Below, piece by piece: positions 36,408 through 50,600 of a stretch of 64,000 nt of DNA (its first letter is position 1; the number at the start of each line of letters is the position of its first letter). The notes beneath the pieces are model-generated. The model saw nothing but the letters and a program-made list of their open reading frames with translations, was not told the DNA's origin and searched no databases. Source of the DNA: Acestrorhynchus altus (lineage: Eukaryota > Chordata > Actinopteri > Characiformes > Acestrorhynchidae); the NCBI GenBank assembly GCA_034509495.1, contig CM067505.1, positions 2,509,094-2,573,093 of the forward strand. Reading direction: 5' to 3'. The translations under genes and the position numbers were made by a program.

Positions 36408-39400
36408 ATGGCCAGCCTGCTCCCCCACACAGGCACCGATGTGTTCCGCCGCTTCACGCCGGAGTCGCTGGTGGAAATCGAGCGGCACATGGCGGACGAA
36501 GCTGCTGAGAAGGAGCGCAGGAAAGCCCTGAACATCGAGATCGATGAAGAAGACCTCCCTAAACCCTCCAGTGACCTGGAGGCTGGCAAGGTTCTGCCTT
36601 TCATCTATGGAGACCCACCACCAGAGCTCCTCAATATACCTCTGGAGGAATTGGATCCCTTCTACAAAGCACAGAAAGTCAGTCCTGTGACCTTCACTTC
36701 TCATCATCTGTCTTTAGAAAATTCTCTGTTTGTTCCAAATGTACTTGATGAGCCAAGATGTGTATCACTCACCTTCCCACCTTCCCAGCCCTCCTGTTTA
36801 TAGCTAGAAAGTGTAACAGCCTCCCAAAAGTACCTCCAAAGATGAGCAAAGATGGCATGTCCACTTACAGAACGTGCATTTCTTTATTACTGTCTAAAAG
36901 CTGCCTCTGTATGTCAGACCCCATGTCAACATTCCATCTACATAAGCTGTCACATCATATCTGATGTGGTTCCAAGAAAATTTTTAATTTAGTTCAGTGC
37001 TTCTCAGTCCAGGTCCTGGATTTTAGACTTTTAGACTTCCCCCTAATTCCAACACTGATCTATTCCAACACTGGGTGAGTTACAGCAGGAAAACAGCAAA
37101 ACCAGCAAGGCGGTCGTCCTCCAGGATCAGGACTGAGTACAACTGAGTACACTTATTCATCTAACCTTCTTCTCCCAACCAACAGCTTCTACTCCTGTCT
37201 TAATCTACCCCACTCAGTGTCTAAATCTACCCCACTCATGAGGCTGACATTCCATCTTAAATGGTGCAGAAGCTACAGGGGCAGAATGGAAGTGCAGCAT
37301 TAGTAATGTTGGAGAAGTGCACAGCGTGTTGTTAATATGTTTCAAAAATATTTGTGTCTAAATGTTGACTCATAACACATCAGAATGATTTAATATGACC
37401 TTTAAGACAATGCTTCTCTGAAATATTGGGAGGGGCAATTCTTTCCTCCCAAAATATTGGTTTGAACTTGCGCCCACCTTCCGTATTCAAATGTACAGCC
37501 CTTGAATGGTAATGAAATTCATTGCTATTCAACCTGACTTTATAAATCTTGGCTGATCATCTCCTTCTGAGTTAATGGCACATTTGATTTTTGGCCAAAC
37601 CATCACTTCAGCTACTCAAAATGTATTTATCGCTTTATGTGCTGCAACTATGATGCTTTCATTTGCTTTGCAGACTTTCATCGTGATCAGTAAAGGGAAT
37701 ACGATCAACAGGTTCAACGCTGAGCCTGCCTGTTACATTCTAAGTCCATTTAGTATCGTCCGCAGAGGAGCCATCAGAGTACTCATACATTCATATCCTT
37801 TCAAATATGGAGACCAGAACGTTCACATACACATAGTCACACTCCACTTTAGAGGAGATGGATGTTCTTACTTCAGTTTACACCACTGTAACACTGTCAT
37901 TTTGGATTAGTGGTGTTTTCAACTAGTGCTGAGAGTGTTTAATCCATTTTTTACCCAATTTAGCCAAATCCTATGTGCTGGTTAGATCTTCTTCTGTTAT
38001 CACTAGATCTACTTCTACTATGTCTCGATCTTCTGTTCCACAGTGATACAAGGCTGGATGGATGAGTGCTATCACGTGTAGTGTAAGTCTTAACAGGTCT
38101 ACAGCGTATTAGACGTTACGTGCTGTAAATGGATGCCAAAACATTGCTGATTATAGCCTGCCAATATACAGAACATCCGTCACAGCACTGTCATCACTGT
38201 GGTACTTCGGTTGCTGAGTAACCATGAAAACCTCTCCTTGACTGTGCAGTAAATTGTTCAGCATGTTCATCATGGTAACGATCCTGTCCAACTGTGTGTT
38301 CATGACAATGAGTGACCCCCCCGCATGGAGCAAAATTATGGAGTAAGTGAAATCAACAGTATTTTCTTATTAATATAATATTAATATATATGTATCAGCT
38401 CAGCCATAACATTAAAACTACAGGTGAAGTGGCCGCTGGCCTTTTGCTCAGTGTTTTCTGAGCTGTTATAACAACAATAACAACAACAACAACAACAACA
38501 ACAATAATAATAATGTTGTTGTTGTTGTTTGTAAATATTTGTCTTAGTTTATTATCTAAAATAAAAGTTTCTGTGCATTTAAAATGTCTTTGATGAGGTT
38601 TAGATCTTGCTGCAGGAGAATAATCCGGGTTGATCACGGGTGGACCAGCAGTGGAAAACAGTGAACAGGTTGCCAACGTTATCGAGCCAATGTACTGATA
38701 TAAACTGCTATCTGGGACGTGTGAGGATTTGAGCCTCTTTGACAAAGTGCATTTTGATGTTAACATATCTGGGTCAGAACATCTCCAAAACATCAGGCTG
38801 CTGCTAATATTACTCTTGGTGCTAGATACCACAAGACACCTTCAAAGGTCTTGAGGACTCCATGCCTCAGTGGTTCAGAGCTAATTCTGTCAAAATTGGG
38901 AAAGATTAGGAAGGTGTTTTTAATGTTATGGCTGATTGGTGTATAACATATTATACTGAGAATGCTATTTTGCACATTGAGGACCAAGAAACCCCCTTCT
39001 GATGATCCTGAATGTGGGGTGAACTTTGGAAAAACAGAAATGCTTTGGGGGGATTGTTTGATTGTCTTCAGTTGAATTTGAAGAACAATGCTGTTCATAT
39101 AACAGGGCTCATATCGGTTCTTAGCTTGAGTTTATTCCGTCTTACACAGTATGTGCTTTCTGGTGTCACAGGTACGTTTTCACAGGTATCTACACATTTG
39201 AGGCATTGGTTAAAGTCTTGTCCAGAGGGTTCTGTATTGGAGATTTCACATTCCTTCGAGATCCATGGAACTGGCTGGATTTCATGGTGATCAGCATGGC
39301 GTAAGTAGCAAGCTTACATTCACTATCACGCCATTATTCAAGGCTTCACCCATCTTTGGCCTGTAGTTAATAGCGAGAGTCTAGATATACAGTATAAAAA

Positions 39401-42400
39401 TGTTGGTCCACTTGTAACATGTCAATTACTCTATTTTTAGATGTTCGTGTCAGCCGCTTACTTCAGCCCTCCTTGTTGGAGGAGTTACTGTTGTGGCAAA
39501 GAGGCACCCATAAACCCCTGGTTGAACGAACATATACACAGGCACAATGATTTATACTCAATATTCATGGAATTTAACTCATGCAATTGCAATTTTCCAA
39601 AGAATTACCATCAGTAGTGTACTATGATAATCTTAATGTTACATAAATGTTAATTAAACCTTTTTTACAAACTATTCTATGATATTCAGTGAAACCAAAT
39701 TATGTGGAAACCCAAACATCTGAATCCATGTGCTTTAATGAGCTGCCCTCACCCTCTACCCTCTACCCTCCATTGTTCCAGGATCACACCTTTACACCTT
39801 TTTCGAACATACATGGATTCATTTTTCCACTCTTGAGCATTCGACCTTTGTGGATGAAGGGCTTTCATGGTTAAGACATGTCTACACACAATGAAAGCAA
39901 TTAACTTACGGTTGACTGGGGCAGCTTTAGCAGGGCTGACATTTGACAAGTTGACTTACAGGTAATGGGGTATCACTTCAGTATAGCCCACCCTAATGCC
40001 AGTGTTGCATGTGAGCCTTACAGCACTCTCAGTCAGCCATAACATTAGCACCACCGACTGGTGTATGATCCTGTAAGCAACAGATGTGGCTGAAAACTCT
40101 CACTCGGCCCCGTGCTCTCACTCCACCATTGTTCAGTGGGCTTCGTTTCAAAACAACTGTGGTTAAATTGGGAACAAACATGGGACATGTGATCGAGAAA
40201 GTACTTGGTGATTCTGCTCAATTGTTGTCCACAGGTACATTACAGAGTTTGTGGACCTGGGGAACGTGTCAGCTCTGAGGACCTTCCGTGTACTCCGAGC
40301 TCTGAAAACTATTACTGTAATTCCTGGTGGGTACAGCGTTAACACCTTATAGGTGTATATTGCAGCTTATCGTTTCCATGTACAGTTGTTTGTCACCAAC
40401 TCTTGAACACAGGCCCTGTGGTCAGAACGTCTATCAAATTACCATTTTTGAATGATGGACGTTTCTTTCAGGTCTGAAAACCATTGTGGGTGCGCTTATC
40501 CAGTCCGTGAAGAAGCTGGGAGACGTGATGATCCTGACCGTCTTCTGTCTCAGCGTCTTCGCCCTCATTGGCCTTCAGCTGTTCATGGGAAATCTGCGCC
40601 ACAAGTGTGTTATCTGGCCTCCTCAAGCATTTCAAACGTCCAATGATACAGCTCATATGAACGTGACGACAAGCTTTGGTGGCACAAACTATACAAACAA
40701 CACCTTTGACTATTACGAATACATCAATAATGAAGGTAACTCGTGGCCTGTGTTCTTCACGGTGAAATGCTTGCAGCAAATGTGGCTGTGCAATATATCA
40801 TCATGAACCTAATATTAGGGATACACTATATGTACAAAGGTTTGTAGACACCTGCACCTCCTCACACTCCTTACAGTCCTTTACACTAAATTTGGGAACA
40901 TTGCTGTATGGGTTTGGTGACGTTTGACCATAAGGCCATTAGTGAGGTCAAGCACTGATAAGGGATGATCTTATCTCAGAGGTGTTGACTCAAGCTCCAG
41001 CACTATAGCGGGGAACCCTCGAATGTGAATGCACTCAATAGCATGAATGGTTCTGATTAGTTTATGTATATGGTAGTTAGGTTGTAGCATAATTCAGTGT
41101 GTTCTGCTCTCTAAAGCATTTTACAGGTGCCTGCACACCATGTACCCCGTCAGTCTTGCACAAACACACCTCAGGTTATAGGAAATGTCAGCTTGCATTA
41201 AAGTCTGAATGTATTAATGCTGCAGCAGTGGGCGGGTACGTGGGGTCAGTGTGCACTCATCATGTAAATGCAGCATAAGCAAAAAGGGAAAAGGAACCAG
41301 TATGTAATATAATAGATATAATCAACAAAAAACAATGAAAACAACAGCCTCATAAGTCACACTCTGTAGGTAGTCATATACTGTTTACTCTCCGAATCAG
41401 AGTAACCTACAGACATGACACATATCATAACAAACTACAAGACTTACAAGACAGCTTGGAAAACATCGAAACACCTTTGTTCTCTTTCTTGGTTTACACA
41501 GTGTTCAAATTTCAGAATAAAAGTCCTTAAAAGGGATAATACTGATACATACATTAATAACACAATGAATAAAGGACATTCGGGTCATTTTATTTGAACT
41601 GCTCTTAAAGAACTTATTATTCAGCTCAAATTTCAGCTAAAATCACTCAAGATGATCCATTTCTGTGAGAGATTTTATTGTCCTTACAATCATGAAGACA
41701 AAATCATAAGTGCAAGTAAATGTTTGATCAAAACATGATCAAGTTTCAACATTTGCATCTCAAATAAAGGAATATTTGGGTCATCTAGGATCTCCTGAAA
41801 AGGACAATATTTGGAATGTGTGACTGTCTTATAAATATGACGTGTTGTTGCTGAGCTTGTGTGTAACACTATGGGAGTTACACTGTGTGTAACTTTATAT
41901 CCCTCTGTGTACTGGGTGGCATTGTGGACATGCTGACTTCAGAGCAGCCTGTCATACTGTCAATGCTTTTTTATGGCCCGTGTGCATGATGAGTTCACCG
42001 TAAAGTTGCTGAACGCAGTCGTTCAAAGGAGTGTCTGGAAACGTTCGTACATATAGTTTATCACAGTGAGACACAATGTTTGCTTAACTGTGTGCTTCAC
42101 TTAACCATGAAACATCACCGATTCTACTGATCAGTTTTAAATGATTCTAAATATGGGATTATGTTAAGTTCATGACTGGACGTTAGGAGCTGATCCAGTG
42201 TTCTTTCCTGCGCAGAGAATTTCTACTTTCTCCCTGGTGCTTTGGATGCACTCCTCTGCGGAAACAGCTCTGACTCTGGGTATGTACACGAGACTTTCAT
42301 TTTACATTTGTAATTCGACTGACCCACCTTCTGCCCAGATCTGTGTTTTCCAGTGTTTGTGGTTCTGCGGTTGGAGCTTTACAGAACACTGGCCTTAAAT

Positions 42401-42836
42401 GATATAACAGCTCAGTTTTGGTCACAATATTACAGTTGGGTGGTGAGCCAGGTAAGAGAACATTGTTGGTTCCAATCCCAGGACTGATTGGACACTCCCT
42501 GGGGAACCGGTTAGGTTGAGAACTGATGTAACTGATGTATGGAGTCCATGGCACGACAAGGCCATTTCTCATCTCAAAGCTGAAGCTGTTAAACTGTTTG
42601 TGTACGGAGGAGACTTCAGAGAGTCTCCGATTTTTATGAATGTCCGGCGGTCAGTATTCTTGGATAAATGAACTGTTCACTGCAATGTTGACAGGCAGTG
42701 TCCTGAGGGATACATATGTATGAAAGCTGGGAGGAACCCAAATTATGGCTACACCAGCTACGACAGCTTTGGCTGGGCCTTCCTTGCCCTCTTCCGCCTC
42801 ATGACTCAAGACTTCTGGGAAAACCTATTCCAGCTG
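36408..42836 (+). CDS. scn4ab: Nav1.4 exons 1-8: N-terminus and domain I to the pore
   Basis: Residues 1-390. Exon 1 carries [17 protein letters not shown] and [20 protein letters not shown]. Exons 2-4 encode TFIVISKGN and S1-S3. Exon 5 has the S4 sensor [20 protein letters not shown]. Exon 6 gives S5 and an extracellular loop with four N-glycosylation motifs (NDT, NVT, NYT, NNT). Exon 8 ends in the pore [13 protein letters not shown]. The D382 filter residue is followed by F383; an aromatic residue there predicts tetrodotoxin sensitivity. Exon 1 ends at a weak donor (GTCAGT) and exon 8 at GTTTGT. A Tc1-like relic sits in intron 3. Intron 6 (40736-42215) holds an inverted-repeat element fragment at 40822-41060 and otherwise nothing recognised. 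Confidence 0.92.
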
Positions 42837-45800
42837 GTTTGTACACCCACACTTTAGAGACTGTTGTATTTGTCCAGTTTCACATTGTCTTCATGTTGTA
42901 TTCTTCTTTCATCATGCTTCAGTATTGGAGATGTAACATTGTTAAGTGATGTAAGTATTCAGCTTGTTTCCCCTTGAAACGTCATCAAACCATTGTGAGA
43001 TTGTCACTGTAATGCATAAACCTCTGCACAAACCTCTGATACTTTTAAAGGAAAAGGATAAAAAAGATTTTATTACTAAGACATTCGGGAGTGTTTCTAT
43101 TGGTCAATTCATGATGCAATTTTGACATAATGTTAAAACATTATTATCACATTATGTCAAAATGTGAAAAATGGAGATAGTTTCTGCATGACAGCAACAA
43201 TGATATGACTCTGCTGTGATCTTATGACCTCATGAATATTTCTGATTTGGTCATAAATAAGTAACTATTCACCCTTAATGTGAAAAATCCTGTGTATTTC
43301 AGACTTTGCGGGCGGCAGGCAAGACTTACATGATCTTCTTTGTAGTCATAATCTTCTTGGGCTCCTTCTACCTCATCAACCTCATTTTGGCTGTGGTGGC
43401 CATGGCATATGCCGAGCAGAATGAAGCCACCAGAGCTGAAGCCAAAGCAAAGGAAGAAGAGTACGCAAAAATCCTGGAGCAGCTGAGGGTTCAAGCTAAG
43501 GCACGTGTAAAACAATCATAATCAAGCCGTATTTCTGCTTCTGAGAACATTTTAAAGAGGATTCGTTAGGGTGAGATGGGGGGATATGTTCCTCTGTTGT
43601 CCTCCCACAGTCTTTTAGGGAATGGGAAGGTCCCCCGCTTGTTTCTGTGGTGTCCACCATTCCCCACCCTCAGACACCCCTGATATTACATAAGTAAAAA
43701 GGTACAAAAGCAGATTACTGTGGTCATAACTGAGTGTTTCTTTTGTCCAACCAGCATAAGAAGGAAATGGCAAACGGCAGCTGCACCTCGCTCTCAAGCA
43801 AAAAGATAGGCGATGGCAGTTCTGAGCATGATTTGACTGATGACGGCGGCGGCAAAGCGAGAGAAAATGACAGCATTGCACTTAAACCCATCTCCGCCAA
43901 CGAGGTATGTCAACACATGAAATCCACTGGTGCTCCAAGCCCTTGACCTCAAATAGTCAACCTCAAATAGCTCTTGACCAGCTTATGGTATGTTTTCGTT
44001 TTACTTGGATGGCTTTGCTGGTCTCCCAGCATCACCAGCCTGACCAGTCAACCAGCATGACCAGGCTGGTAAATCAACATGACCATAATGATCACAATGG
44101 TCATTATGGACCCATATGACCAAGTTGGTTGACCGACATGACAAGTCTGTCTGTCATTCCATCCCTTAAAAAACTTTCCCGATTGACCACCTTTCAACCA
44201 CCTTGCCCATCAGTGATCAGATAAGACCATGTCCCTAACCGCTGGTCTTGAGCAGGATGTTGCAGCAGGGTACACTGGCACATCATCATGTTCTTGAAGG
44301 TTCAGACTACTGAATGAAATATGACTCATTCGTTTCCGTTAAGGTGACAGCGACAAAAACATTTTTAAATACACTGTTTTTGATTTCTTCAGGTATCAAA
44401 GTTAAATGGCTCCAAAGCAAGCATGGACCACCTCGATGTGACCAGTGTAGATGGTAAGTTCCAATGCTTAGTATAGAAATATTAGAACATATTCTACATT
44501 CCCTGCCTTAGAGATTCTAAATATCAGAGTTAAGGAATTGGCATTTTTCCAGGCTGATTTAAAATCAGTGAACACTAACAGCGAGCTGATTGGCTCTTTA
44601 TACTGAAGAGTGAAACTTTATCTGTAATCACACCATAAGCAGCAAGCTGATTGGATTAGGAGGGTTGGAGAGAGAAAAGCAAGAGGTTTCAACCAAGACG
44701 TTTTATGGTTTTACATTTTTTCATCTTATCAGAGAACAAAACATTTTTTTACTAATTTTAACACACCTATAGACTTCATTCACATATTACAGGTAATATT
44801 AGTATTAATATCATTAGTCAATATTAAATAAACATCAAATACCATAGTCACTATCTATGAACACCAAGAATTAATCTGTCCTCATTGTCCCAAAATCTAA
44901 TAATAATCAATAAGAAAACTGTGGTCTAATAATTCACTCCGGGTTGTCCTGTGAGACACTGGCTCTGCTGAGCTGATCTTCAGAACAAAAGCTAAAAAAC
45001 TGAGACTTTCATTGGTTTTAATGTGTTTGAACATACATTCACACCTGATCTGTATCTTCTCACTTAGAGTTAGAAGAGATGGAAAGACCCTGCCCACCTT
45101 GCTGGTACAAATTTGCAGACATATTCTTAAAGTGGGACTGCTGCACACCGTGGATCCGATTCAAAAAGTTTGTGTACTTAATTGTGATGGACCCTTTCGT
45201 GGACCTGGGCATCACTATCTGCATCATTCTCAACACTGTGTTCATGGCCATGGAGCACTATCCAATGACTGAAGAGTTTGAAACAGTCTTGAGTATCGGC
45301 AACCTGGTAAGGCCCTAAAAATACATTCTATACCGGGACTAGATACGTCTTCGGACCCTTCTTCTGATGCAGCCTTTTTCTAACATAATAAGAGATAATT
45401 ATGAGAAAATGAATGAATAAATAATAAATATTTCAGCAAATTTATTAAAAAAAGATCTTTGAGATGGTTCTACACCTTGTTTGGAGTTCGTCTGTGGTAA
45501 ATCTTGTTAAGTAGACATGGTGTAGGAAGACACACACCTGTGTATATACGGTCTCTTGTCTACCTGTTTATTACAAAGCAGATCAGGATCATTATCAAGC
45601 ACTTTGAAATGTCTGAGAGAGGTTTCTGGCTCCAGCTTAACTCTCCCAGGTTTGTGCACATGGGTTGTTTACGTAAATCGGTCCAACGTACGGAAAAAAT
45701 TGATCTCATCTGTTTCATACTAGCAAGAGCAAGGGGGCTCATCGTCCATGGAACTTTGAACATGGGCCCCTTTCTCAAACATATACCTCATGAAGCCCAG

Positions 45801-47620
45801 ACACTTCAAGCCCAATGGTCACTCTGGCTGAGCTCCAGAGATCCTGTGTGCAAATGGAAGCAACTTCCAGAAGGTCAACCATCCCTGCAGCACTCCACCA
45901 AGCTCACAATCTCCACCAGCCTCTCTTCAGTAAAAAACATGAAAGCCTGCCTGAGAGGACTCTCAGACTATGAGAAACAAGGTTCTCTGGTCTTCTGAAA
46001 CCGGGATTGACCTTTTGGCCTCAAGTCTAAGTGTTATGTCTGTAGGAAATCATGCACTGCTCATCAACTGCCCAATATCATCACTACACTGAAGCACGAT
46101 GGTGGCAGTATCATGCTGTGTGGGTGTTTATCAGCGACTGGGATAGGGAGACAGGGGAAAGCTGAATGGAGCAAAGATTCTTATTGCTTAAAGAATAAGA
46201 ATTTTGGAAATATTCGATAGAAAAGTCGAAAATAATTTGGAAATGGAACAGAAATTGGTCCAGGAGCATATCTTCTCGAATGGCCTCTCATTTCAGACTC
46301 TTTTATAGGTCTTCACAGGTATCTTTACAGCAGAGATGGTTCTCAAACTCATTGCAATGGATCCATACTACTACTTCCAGGTCGGCTGGAACATATTCGA
46401 CAGCATCATAGTCACAATGAGTCTGGTGGAGCTGGGCCTGGCCAATGTGGAAGGACTGTCTGTGCTCAGGTCCTTCCGTCTTGTGAGTAAACCTTTATCT
46501 ACTTACCATTAAATAGCTGTGTACTGCTGTAAATATCATACTGAGCAGCCCATGTTGTACTGTGCCTTTTCATTTTATTTTGAGATGAAGTGTGTGCCAG
46601 CCTACTGATAATTAGTGTAGTGCTGCTGGAAGACTTATTGCTTCTCGTGCCCAAACGTCTGAAAACCATTACTCAATAGACTCATTGCAGTAGTGCCTCT
46701 ATTCCATGTAAAAAAGCACAGTGGAGAGAATGAAGAATTTGAGCCACATTCGGCGGACGTTTTAATTGGACACGAGGAATTTGGGGAGAGCAAGCCTATT
46801 GGAGGACTTCACACCTTTGTTTTGGTAAATAGCTGACGTCACACTGTCTGATGCTTCTCGTTGCCTAGAGGTAAAAACCACGACAAGACAATTGGCGTCC
46901 AACTATAAAACGTGTGCCTTTCATTTAAGGTCACAACAAATTTGAATCGGATGGAAGTAAAACGTTTCACAGCAGTTCGAAAACACGGAAGAATCATATA
47001 GTGTGATGTTGGCCTTTGCGGAAAAAAGCTGCACTTTGTACTACTATTAAGTTCATGCGCGAAGCAATAGGCTCAGGCTACTTCCTTCTTTGAAGTAGCC
47101 TAGTTTACCAAAGCTTGCCCGGCTCAGTCCGTCGCCGTGTCCTAGCGGCTGGAATGTCCACTGTTTGCTGCATGCATCGAGTGCATTTACACATCTCTAT
47201 TTGATTCGTTATGGGAATGGGCAAGTGCCTGTTGGTAAGACTGCAAGAAAAACAATTAGTCCAGTGAAAGAAAAGGCAAGGCCTGTTTGTGTATTTCCTG
47301 AATGCAAACAGAATAAAAAAGGAGCGCAAAGTCCAGGCAGAATGTGCATAAGGGTCAAAGGCTGGTGTCTCTTGGAAAGGCAGCAGCAGCAGCAGCAGCC
47401 TGACCATGCATACAGCACAGGTGCTGAAGAGTAGCAAGCCACTGTGATTGTTACACATTTACTGACACTGCTTGGCACCCAAACCCTGAAGGCTGCATTT
47501 TGCTCCAGTATTTGTGAACCGTGACAGAAAAACTAACTTACCTCATGACCTCAGCTAACCTTTGCCAAAAATCAGGTTTGTTGTGTGAACTTAACCTTCT
47601 GTGATGTGTAATAGTGATAT

Positions 47621-47679
<59 letters not shown>

Positions 47680-50600
47680 ATAATATATTGAATAATTTAT
47701 GGCACACAATAATATATCGAGATCACAGGATGATATACTGAGGCCATAAGATATAACAATAATAATTTGAAGTCACTGAATGACATATTAAAGTCACAAA
47801 ATAATATATTAATACATTATATTAATTTATATATCATCGATTAACACATTAATTAAAAAATAGTTGCACCCAGAAGGAATCAACTGATTGCAATGCGACT
47901 GCATTGGTGTCAGTGAGACTGCCTTGGAGTCGCTCAGAATGAAATCCAACAAATCCATGGGTGGAGGTACCATGTGGGGTGCAGTTTCCTACGATGTCAG
48001 ATCACATTTGGTCTTCATTACAGGCACTTTTACAATAATGAGGTTCTGCAACCAGTGACCCTAACATTTCTGAAAGGATCAGGACAATGCTCATATGCAT
48101 GAAGACACAGGTACTGTGTCATGCGCAGTCACAATGCCAGTCCTAGAATATTCAAGCTGCGTGGGATGGATCATCACAGGACACCTTTAGGAACCTCTAT
48201 AACTCCATGCAGAGACGTCTGGCATGATGCATTTTACTCGACTCCGTACTGAGAGACACGACTTCTGTATGTGTAGATCAATAAATGTTTATTGTTCCTG
48301 CTATCTACTAGTGCAGTCCCACATTTCCTGCTGGGTGCAACTATTTTTGTGATGTGCTGAGTGTATTTACTCCTGTCAAACTATTTGGAAAATGTGTTTG
48401 TGCCCTGCTGTCCACACACTACACATTTGTCCAGTTTCAACTATGACTACATAATTGAAGCTTCACAAACTGGTCTTTGGTATCTCAGTGTTATCTCATG
48501 TTCCTGTTGCTTTGTCTACCTGAATAAACAAACGTTTAGTGATCATTATAGATTTGTTTGGTGTGCTGACTCTCTGCAAATCACTTTAGTCTGTGAGTGC
48601 TTCAAAAGGTGTCCTACTATAATTTTGCAATGAATGTGTTGGCTCCAGATGCGTGTCTTCAAGTTGGCAAAGTCCTGGCCCACACTGAACATGCTGATTA
48701 AGATCATCGGTAACTCTGTGGGCGCCCTCGGCAACCTGACCCTTGTCTTGGCCATCATCGTCTTCATCTTCGCTGTGGTGGGGATGCAGCTTTTCGCAAA
48801 GAGCTACAAGGACTGTGTGTGCAAGATCTCTGAGGACTGCGAGCTGCCCCGCTGGCACATGACTGACTTCTTCCATTCCTTCCTCATCGTGTTCCGGATC
48901 CTGTGTGGGGAGTGGATCGAGACCATGTGGGACTGCATGGAGGTGGCCGGTCAGGGCATGTGCATCGTAGTCTTCATGATGGTCATGGTGATTGGAAACC
49001 TGGTGGTGAGTATCGCCTCCTTCACCTCGTTCCACTATCAGACTTGTTTCACGGATCTAGGGTGGCCCTACGGTCTAACTGCTGCTCATCAAGTGTAAGG
49101 AGATCATAAATGAAGTCCAGCAAGGGTTCAAAGCTCCACTGTCGAAAGCTTCTGGAGACATCATGTGATGGGAAGGGTGGTTTTAACCTGGAGATTGGAG
49201 TAAACAGTGAACAGATCGAGGGGGAGGAGCCACAGACTAAACATTTTACACAACATCTTTTTATAGTTTTAGCTGCAGCTCTTTTTCAAATGTTTCTGAG
49301 GCATAGCTCTGTGTGTATTGTTGACTAAACTACCGTTGGCATGCAGACACCTTTGGGAATGTTGCATTAAAGGCATAGGAGTTGTCAGTATAAGCTAATT
49401 AAATTGTGACACGCCACACGCACTTGGACAGCTCCCACAAGTCTGACATCCCAAAGCCTGTCGGAGTTGATGATACCCAGCATGCTTGGGTAGACAGATC
49501 TGTCATAGACGTTACATTCTGCGGAGTAGAACCATGCGATCCTCTCACTGAAAGTTAATTATAAATACTCCCCATTTACCTCGAGTATCAACCAGCCATT
49601 TACTATTAATGTGAGCAGCTAGATTTCCGTTTCAGTTATTCATAGAGCAAAGAGGAAATAGCTCATCTGAAGAGGTAACAAAAACTGGACAACAGACGAG
49701 AGCCAACACAAACAAAAGGGTTTTGTCAGAGATCCCTGTGAGGACAAACACTACAAGTGACCATTGAGACTGAAACCTAATGGGGGTTCTAATGGGAAGA
49801 AACATGCAGTACGTTCTATTTTCAGTGGCACAAGCAGCCTGAAAGACAGCGGTCTTGACTGTAGTGTCTTTTGGGGTTGTTCCAAGTTAGGTTCCTGGTA
49901 TGAGGTAGATACCCAGTCCTGACTTATGGCCAGGTATGACGGAAGTGATTGGTTTATTATACAACGTAATCAGCAAACAGTAATTAAAGGGACAGTGTGA
50001 CAGATTGACGCAGTTAGAGACCAGTTCTGGTGTGCTCCTGAACAGAACTGTTCTGGATCTTGATCTGGACTCTTTATTTTGTGTTCAAGGAAATTTTTGG
50101 CCAACAAACACTGGACTGAGACTTCCATCAGTCTTTACGAATGCACACAAATACACACAATTCATAATTCACAAATTCAGGACAAGGACTGTCTTAGCAT
50201 TAGTTTGATTTACATCAGCATGGAGAACAGCTTCTTTGGATGTAGACTGTAATCCTGTCTGCCCTCTTCTTACAGGTCCTCAATCTCTTCCTGGCCTTGC
50301 TGCTTAGCTCCTTCAGTGGAGACAACATGGCATCCGACGACGATGGTGAAATGAACAACCTTCAGATTGCCATCGCAAGAATCACCAGCGCCATTGACTG
50401 GGTCAAAGCCAACACTGTTAAACACATCAGGCGTCTGCTGGGTCTCAAACCTGTGGAAGAGACGATAAAAGGCGACGACGAAGACGACTTTAAAACCAGC
50501 AATGAATTAGTCCTGAACCACATGGACTCGGGGGATGAAGCACAGATGAAAAAGCTGGGTGATGACGCTGAAAGGGCTTTTGTGCTGGCAATCAAAGTTC

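Noticed and set aside
36324..36707. Minus-strand open frames of 94 and 127 codons opposite channel exon 1
   Set aside because: They are antisense shadows of a strongly conserved coding exon and show no family resemblance.
39301..40471. Search for a duplicated alternative exon 5 (neonatal/adult pair) in introns 4 and 5
   Set aside because: Only one copy of the S3-S4 exon is visible, at 40235-40326.
48586..49035. 149-codon minus-strand frame rich in His/Asp opposite exon 14
   Set aside because: Shadow of the domain II pore exon; its composition follows from the hydrophobic codons on the other strand.
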